Positions 57,809 through 64,000 of a stretch of DNA of 64,000 nucleotides are shown here, in pieces. Positions within the stretch are counted from its first letter, which is position 1. The number at the start of each line of letters is the position of its first letter. The stretch spans positions 1,281,001 to 1,345,000 of the forward strand of contig CALYLW010000012.1 in NCBI GenBank assembly GCA_944989445.1. The letters run 5' to 3'. This DNA is from Ampullaceana balthica (taxonomy: Eukaryota > Mollusca > Gastropoda > Lymnaeidae). Position numbers and translations under genes: made by a program. Under the pieces are notes generated by a model. That model was not told the DNA's origin, ran no database searches, and saw nothing but the letters and a program-made list of their open reading frames with translations.

Positions 57809-59000
57809 GTATCTAAAATTGATTCACGTTTGTCAGCGCTCATATTGAAGAAGCGAAAATCGCGTTGTCCGTTACATTCCAAAAACAACCAATAACATTC
57901 CAAAGACATACATGGACTTAATTTATATTAGGTGACGTACGTACAGATGAAAATTTGCGATTACTCTAAGTGAAGCGAGATTGAGAGTATCCAACATAAT
58001 AACATTAAATAACTAAACCAAGATAGACATGGATTCTTACACCAGAACTATTTTTTTATAAACTAAAACATTGTTACGCATTCTTTTTAATGTCTACACA
58101 CCATTGGAAAAAATATAATTGTTGCTACAGCAATGCATTAAACAGACTTCAGGATAAATTTAGTGAATATACTAGGGAGCCATTTTCATGGTTTTTTTAA
58201 GCAATAGAAAACTGACATGGGCAAACGCAAATACAAAAATAAGAAAAGACGCAGGAACTTTGCTAGTTACAATGAAATCTTTTTTTTTATTTTTTTTTAC
58301 ATTTGAAAACATGTTTTACATGGAAACATGAATTTGAAGCATTCAGTAATGCCCAAAATTATTTCTAAACGTATAGTTCTAATAAAATGCTTCGCAGAGG
58401 CCACTCACCTAAAACTAATTGTATACTTAAAGGATTCTTTGACTTAAGCAAAAAATTTCTGAGGAGACTTTATCCTTTTAATTAAAACTTCCAGTCAAAG
58501 TACAAGAGAGGAAATTTTAGGCGATCAACACGAATATGTATAGTCATGTTATTTAACAAAAAAACAGTTAAGGGAAAAGTTATATTCTCAATGAGATGAG
58601 GTTACTGTAGAAATTCGTGTGCGGTTTTGGCAGTTACAGATTTCGGACAATAGATATGATTTGGAACCCCAGCTAATTTACTAGGTTTTAAATTTTGCCT
58701 TTAAATAGAGTATTAGATTATTAAAATATGTCACATTAATTTGTAAAACAAGGACTATTTTACCTCAGGGATAAAAAATGAATTGGTGAATTAAAGGTCA
58801 ATTGATTTATCCATGTTTATTAAGATATTTAGGCTCGAAGTTATCCGGCATTTTTATAACATATTAATAATGAATGTTCCTTACAACCGTCGTAATAATT
58901 CAGTTGCGTGGGAAGCTTCTCTAAGATAAATTTAATTTTAAAAAATAAAGGCGATCAACAATGATGATAATTTGGCTATGGCGTGGTTGACAATATAGAT

Positions 59001-59208
59001 CAACGGTGGCCAACCCGCGGCTCGCAAGCCGCATGAGGCTCCTCTGTGTTTACATTGCGGCTCGCGAACAATTAATGAAAGTTATGTTACAAGGATCGTT
59101 GGAAGATTTCCAAACGACGTTTAATAATACTGGGTGCCTCAATGCGGCTCTCCACAATTTGTAAACATTTTAAAATGGCTCTCGGTTACTACAGGTCTGG
59201 CACCCTTG
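59001..59208. mobile_element. Nested hAT MITE, 208 bp
   Basis: Ends CAACGGTGGCCAACCCGCGG and, inverted, CAAGGGTGCCAGACCTG. Internal GCGGCTC words (GGCTCGCAAGCCGC, GCGGCTCGCGAAC, GCGGCTCTCC) are typical of this hAT group. The flanks (ATATAGAT and AATAGATA) give only an approximate duplication. Confidence 0.82.
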
Positions 59209-59461
59209 AATAGATAGATCTAAGAGTGTTCCATGAGGAAAAAACAAAAAACTTCAATTTTGAATCAAGAAAGGAAAGTTCTTCTATTTATTTCTAACAT
59301 AAAAAATGAATAGCGTCAATGTTAATGTCTAAACACATTTTTATAGCATCAACACATTGGGAGGGGGCGGCAAACCTGGGTTCCGCCCCAGGCGGCACAA
59401 AGCACGCTACGCCGCTGTTTCAAGGTGAGCTTAATTTTCAGTACACTTCAAATATAAATAT

Positions 59462-59610
59462 TATAAACACGAGTTTTTTGACAGTTAAACACGAGTTTTT
59501 TTACAGTTAAACACGAGTTTTTTGACAGTTAAACACGAGATTTTTGACAGTTAGACACGAGTTTTTTTACAGTTAAACACGAGTTTTTTTGACAGTTAAA
59601 CACGAGACAA
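59462..59610. repeat. 22-bp tandem repeat, about 7 copies
   Basis: Unit ACACGAGTTTTTTGACAGTT plus AA; 22-bp spacing at 59467, 59489 and 59511. Variation is mainly in T-run length. Confidence 0.93.
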
Positions 59611-59665
59611 CTCATGATTTCTCTTGGTTGAAAATGTTGAGATGTAGTGAAAGCATGTGCATTTA

Positions 59666-60009
59666 CCGTATATTCTGGCGGATAAGACGACTTCCCCCCC
59701 CCACCCCCACACCCACTTTTCCTGTAAAAATATAGGTTTTAAGCTATTTTCGCCCTATAAGTCCACCCCTCTTCCAACACACTTTAAGTTTGAAACTGGC
59801 TTCATATTATTTTTCTTCTTGCTGGTGGAGACATGATGTGGTCTTGACTGTTAGTCATTTGCATACTGCACTGTATCACGGTACTGGTACTGAACTGTCT
59901 GACCAGGTACAAATTCGATACGACGATACCCGGCGTATAAGACGACCCAGGACTTTTGAGAAGATTTTGAAGGGATTAACAAATCGTCTTATACGCCAGA
60001 ATATACGGT
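59666..60009. mobile_element. TA-flanked MITE with 25-bp inverted ends
   Basis: Left CCGTATATTCTGGCGGATAA then GACGAC; right end inverted CCGTATATTCTGGCGTATAA then GACGA. TA sits on both sides (59664-59665, 60010-60011). An extra internal GGCGTATAAGACGACCC is at about 59932. No coding content. TA duplication suggests a Tc1/mariner-like or similar enzyme, not proven. Confidence 0.85.
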
Positions 60010-60165
60010 AATTTACTAGTGACCTTTGTCAAAATACTCGGCATAAAAGAGACATTATTGGTTTTGCAACAATACAAGACTATAACAGAATTTTGCATCA
60101 TTTTTTTATTACGAATTAAAAGAAGATGCAATGATTGAAAAGAAAATTTAATCTGTTTTAAACGT

Positions 60166-60310
60166 ATATGGGTGTTACTAGAACGTATATGGGTGTTACT
60201 AGAACGTAGATGGGTGTTACTAGAACGTATATGGGTGTTACTAGAACGTATATGGGTGTTACTAGAACGTATATGGGTGTTACTAGAACGTAGATGGGTG
60301 TTACTAGAAG
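60166..60310. repeat. 21-bp tandem repeat, about 7 copies
   Basis: Unit AACGTATATGGGTGTTACTA plus G. A multiple of 3, giving a repetitive LLERIWV reading (60172-60402), which I do not support as a protein. Confidence 0.93.
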
Positions 60311-62583
60311 ATTTTTTTACAAGAACAAATCCAGAAACTCATTTTCTGAAGAAACCCAATCAAAAATATGTTTTTTTAAAAAATGTATCCTTTTTAAAGT
60401 AACTTGTTTATTGCCTTCATTTTTAATATATGACATTTGTATTACGCAATCATTATTCCCATTGCTTCAGTTATCGACGGGATTACTAAATTCAGAATGC
60501 AGGGTCTTAGCTTGTCATGTCTGAATTAAGAAACAAATAACTTAAACCATTCAAATGAGGAACCACGCAACAGTCCTGTACAGGACATCTTTGTGATTCC
60601 AGGACATTAACCCAGACGTTGTTACGTTGCACCTTGATTTAATTTTTAGTTTAAACTACTCTTTTCCCTTCTTTTTTTCTTTGTTAGAAATTAGGACACA
60701 TTTATAAACATTGCCTATTGACATGTTTTTGTTTTTTTTTCCTTCTTTTTTTTTCCTTTTTCCCCCATGAAAATAGTTTATCATCGTTATTTACAAATAC
60801 TGATACTTCATAAGTTGTTCAACTTTCGTGAATTAATCAAATCATTCGGACCAGTGAAATGACTGTGGCACAAAATATCAACAGAGATATTCCTTTACGT
60901 ACTTTTAGTAATAAAGTTTATATTTGAAAAACTAAAAAGTGCATGACGCTTATCAACAACAACAAAACAAACACAAAAAGAGCGACAAGATCTTTAAACC
61001 AAGAATGAAGATAAATGAATATTTAATGATCAAGACGTCACTATCTCTGTCCTGACTATTGGGGTAACGAACGCATGTGAATAGATCCGTTTAAAGTTTG
61101 CAATAACAACTGAAATGTTTCTGATGATACGTAGTAATTTAGTCAGATGATAAGGATGGAAGGTTCTCACCCTGGCCCATCGACGGCTACAGGATCCATT
61201 GCCAGACATGAGGAGATCCGTGACTTTTGCCAGTTAATCAAACCAAGTTATAATTTAATCACTACATGGGGAAAAACAGTAGATACACAAAAGCTACACA
61301 AGATTATTTTGTTGTTTTTATATGTTTTTTAAAATATTTCGTTTATCTTTGCAACAAAAACAATAAAGCAAACTCTCCATCTTGACAGGTGAAAATAACG
61401 TCCAGAAACTCAATTAGATTAGAGGAATTTATAGTCTTTTAATAGTATTTATGGCTCAAAACGTCGGGTTTAAAGCCAGGTAAGAAAATAGAAAAGGATG
61501 CTTGATAAATGCGGAATTTAAGTAGAAGGAACTAACAGTCACGTTGGAGTCTGCACCATTAAATATACAAAATAATTGAAAATGATTTTTTATGACATTA
61601 TTTCTTCCTATTTTTATTTCATTGGTATTTCTTTCTAGCTTTCAATGTATGTTCATCGCTTGCTCTCAGAAGATCGCGTAAATACACATATAATATGTTT
61701 GCCCCGAAAGCAAATTGCTATTTTCAAGAGTAAGAAATGGCTTCTTCGTGTGGTCTCTAAGACTACGTTAAACGTGCTAACGGGGAATGGATGACCGTTT
61801 TAACACGATAGAACTTTGCGGGTTGTATCATTTGTATCCCATATACTGACATGTATCAATGTGACCCCCCACCACACACACACACACAGTGTGTGTCACA
61901 TAAACATTATCATTACTCCGAATTAATTTTACACCTTCATTTCACTAACTTATCTCAGAGATGTAAAACTATACAAACATATTTTTAGTCTATTAGTCCT
62001 GATGTTTTCCTTTAACATTTTCACACTGATAACGCGCCTCTTAAACTTTATCTTTCTTAATTCTAATCCAGATTAATATGCATTTTTAACTAGTTCTACT
62101 TGTGTTTGATTTCTGGAATTTTATCTGTCGATAATTCAGTCTTCAGCCAATGGTCTACCGTTATGAAATGATAATTTAAGACGAAAAAGTTTGCCAGGTA
62201 AGTGAAATATACAGCACAAAATAAAGCTTACATCTTATCTACCTTTCAAACTGTAACTAACGGCGTGATCGTATGACTCAATATCTCACCTTGTACTTTA
62301 GGTTAACTTGTGGTAGTAATGCGGGTGTGTGGGAGGGCCATCTTAATTGACAGTTTCGTTTTGTCTGTTTGAGAGCTAACGTCCTCATGGAATGCCCCTA
62401 TCACTATACGCAATATAAAATGGATTTAGAATATCTCCTCACCTTCTAATGTTGGAATTTTTTTTTACCATTCTATTTTATAGTTTCTTTCCTTGGAATT
62501 CAGTGAATTATTTTTTTGAAAAAGGAATTACAAACATCAACACTAACAAATTTATTTTACCCCCTCTCCACGCAAATGTCTAT

Positions 62584-62587
<4 letters not shown>
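60311..62587. other. AT-rich stretch without recognised genes
   Basis: T-runs near 60720 and a small CA/TG inverted microsatellite at about 61870-61898 are the only features. Confidence 0.5.
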
Positions 62588-62663
<76 letters not shown>

Positions 62664-62760
62664 GTCTCTGTCTGTCTCTCTCTCTGTCTCTGTCTGTCTC
62701 TCTCTCTGTCTCTGTCTGTCTCTCTCTCTGTCTCTGTCTGTCTCTCTCTCTCTCTCTGTC

Positions 62761-62794
<34 letters not shown>

Positions 62795-62800
62795 CCCCTC
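62587..62800. repeat. (TC)n / TCTG microsatellite
   Basis: About 65 bp of pure TC, then five blocks mixing TCTCTCTG and TCTGTC. The Leu/Ser-rich open frames across it (62449-62889, 62516-62998, 62580-62810) are artefacts. Confidence 0.97.
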
Positions 62801-64000
62801 TCCTTCTCAATATCTCTTTCTACTTCTCAATATCTCTCTCTCCTCCTCAATCTCTCTCTCTATCTCAAACTGTCGTATACATTTTATGACCGTGACGAGA
62901 TCTTGACGAGGTCATGGCGAGATGTTGATTTTAAAGACGCCTTGGTTTACATTTACCAGGGGGACTCTTTAAAATCTATGAATCGCCCGAGCTGTTGACC
63001 AGGTCAACATTGCTATAATGGAATTTGATCGATTTTTGGGTAGTGATTCCCTGAGTCTACATAGTAAGCTCACATGATGCAAACCCTTGCTTAAATTGGA
63101 TCATTTTTGAAGAAGAAACAAAACAATTTATTTAGATGGATGTTGTAAAACAAAATAATGGATTTATTACTGTAGTTTTTACGAAACGCAAGGATGTAAT
63201 TTTGTATCCAATTAAAATTAATTAGATCACCAAAAATCTAAAGAATTGCTATATTTCATGACGGCCTCAAACTAACCATACTTAGTTGGTAATAATATTA
63301 CCAAATCAAAATCTTTATAAAACCAATACGTCTAGTATTTTAACAAACCTACAATTTATTAAACAATTTTTTTAATTAATTTTGCATGGAACAATAATCA
63401 AAATCATAAGTTTCATTTCAGGAAAATATTGTGCTAGAGGAGCGATGATACGAGGCACTTTTAAGACTGCCACCTACTTAAAACACTTTCGATATTCAAT
63501 TCTTCTAATTTTTTTCTTTAAAACAGCGTTTATATTTAAACGTAATATAAGTTTCAGTATAATTATAATATGCCAATTTTTTTTAAGAACTCGTTCATTA
63601 GGTTTAAAGCGAATATTGTTTAAAACATTGCATTTTTAGGCAATCAAAATCTGATTCTTGTCAACAGCTTAAAGTTTCTAGAGCACAGACGTTTTTTTTT
63701 AATTTATTTAGACAACAGTAACAATTTCTTTTAGGCAAATATATTCAGTTCACTATTACTCGAGTCTTGTTGTTATTCAAAGGGTCAATTGCCTTAAATC
63801 TGTTTTCTCATAAATTTCCTAAACCATTGACTGCTTCTACAGCCTCACATCCCACATTGACGAGGTTATTAGTGCTCGTATTTAAGGAAAAGAGAAGTTG
63901 GGACAACACCATTGAACATCGTAATATTACGGCCACCAATTCTCCGTGGCCATTTCGACGCCGTTACTCGCAGGAACCTTTAGATGTCAATCAGTCTAAA
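62801..64000. other. AT-rich stretch without recognised genes
   Basis: No motif-bearing frame. The final 150 bp are GC-richer and may belong to a feature beyond the window edge. Confidence 0.45.

Larger units (their letters stand above)
57053..59417. mobile_element. 2.4-kb hAT transposon with perfect 8-bp target duplication
   Basis: Left end CAGTGGCGTAGCGAG; right end inverted CAGCGGCGTAGCGTG. Flanks TTTCAAGG on both sides (57045-57052 and 59418-59425). GGGCGGCA words (57095 and 59345) lie just inside both ends. It has the size of a full-length element, but no transposase frame survives; I find no hATC or BED motif. It contains a 128-bp tandem duplication and a nested hAT MITE. Confidence 0.93.

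Noticed and set aside
60172..60402. Repeated LLERIWV frame
   Set aside because: It comes from a 21-bp tandem repeat whose length is a multiple of three; nothing gene-like around it.
61862..61900. CA/TG inverted repeat as a terminator-like hairpin
   Set aside because: It is a simple microsatellite with self-complementary ends, with no functional context.
62449..62998. Leu/Ser-rich frames of 146 and 160 codons
   Set aside because: They read through the (TC)n microsatellite; the ends are short and featureless.

Overview
The window looks like intergenic or intronic DNA of an invertebrate animal genome. It is AT-rich, has no dense gene layout, and is packed with eukaryotic transposon remnants and minisatellites. 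A mollusc, perhaps a gastropod, is my guess from the overall mix; no host marker gene confirms it. I found no host protein-coding gene, rRNA or tRNA that I can support. All recognisable coding sequence belongs to mobile elements and most of it is broken.

Layout. 1-0.9 kb: 44-bp minisatellite. 3.2-4.1 kb: 31-bp minisatellite, followed directly by a minus-strand Penelope-like retroelement 3' end (GIY-YIG endonuclease, hammerhead-like motif). 5.4-6.4 kb: MITE with GGGGCCGTCC ends carrying a nested 'AAATCCCTTATA' repeat. 8.9 kb: hAT MITE with a perfect 8-bp target duplication. 12.4 and 13.9 kb: minisatellites. 15.2 kb: another AAATCCCTTATA-family copy. 16.3 kb: LINE C-terminus. 17.1-17.9 kb: internally deleted hAT (BED finger plus hATC dimerisation motif) with a second hAT MITE inserted in the finger. 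20.0-20.6 kb: LINE 3' end. 20.6-24.0 kb: six copies of the AAATCCCTTATA element, partly head-to-tail. 25.2-31.2 kb: two inverted copies of a composite foldback element flanking a roughly 2-kb, 34-bp minisatellite. 31.8-32.1 kb: LTR with polypurine tract. 36.8, 39.0, 40.3 and 42.9 kb: further minisatellites. 41.0-42.2 kb: mosaic of an LTR with a tRNA-Pro-type primer site, a second Penelope 3' end and hAT pieces. 45.0-45.4 kb: 5'-truncated LINE with an open 3' coding end. 46.5-48.0 kb: 1.5-kb DNA transposon with GGGGCCGTCC ends, TTA target duplication and a decayed zinc-finger protein. 48.6 kb: candidate SINE sharing the LINE tail. 50.1 and 51.4 kb: hAT MITEs. 55.7-56.9 kb: 14-bp satellite. 57.1-59.4 kb: 2.4-kb hAT with perfect TSD and another hAT MITE inside. 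59.7-60.0 kb: TA-flanked MITE. The rest is AT-rich unannotated DNA with microsatellites.

The parts do not form a pathway. They record successive invasions (LINE, Penelope, LTR and several hAT families) with nesting, inversion and tandem amplification. The most unusual structures are the tandem and inverted AAATCCCTTATA family with its conserved internal hairpin, the apparent head-to-head inversion in the Penelope copy, and the 29-unit higher-order duplication in the 34-bp minisatellite.
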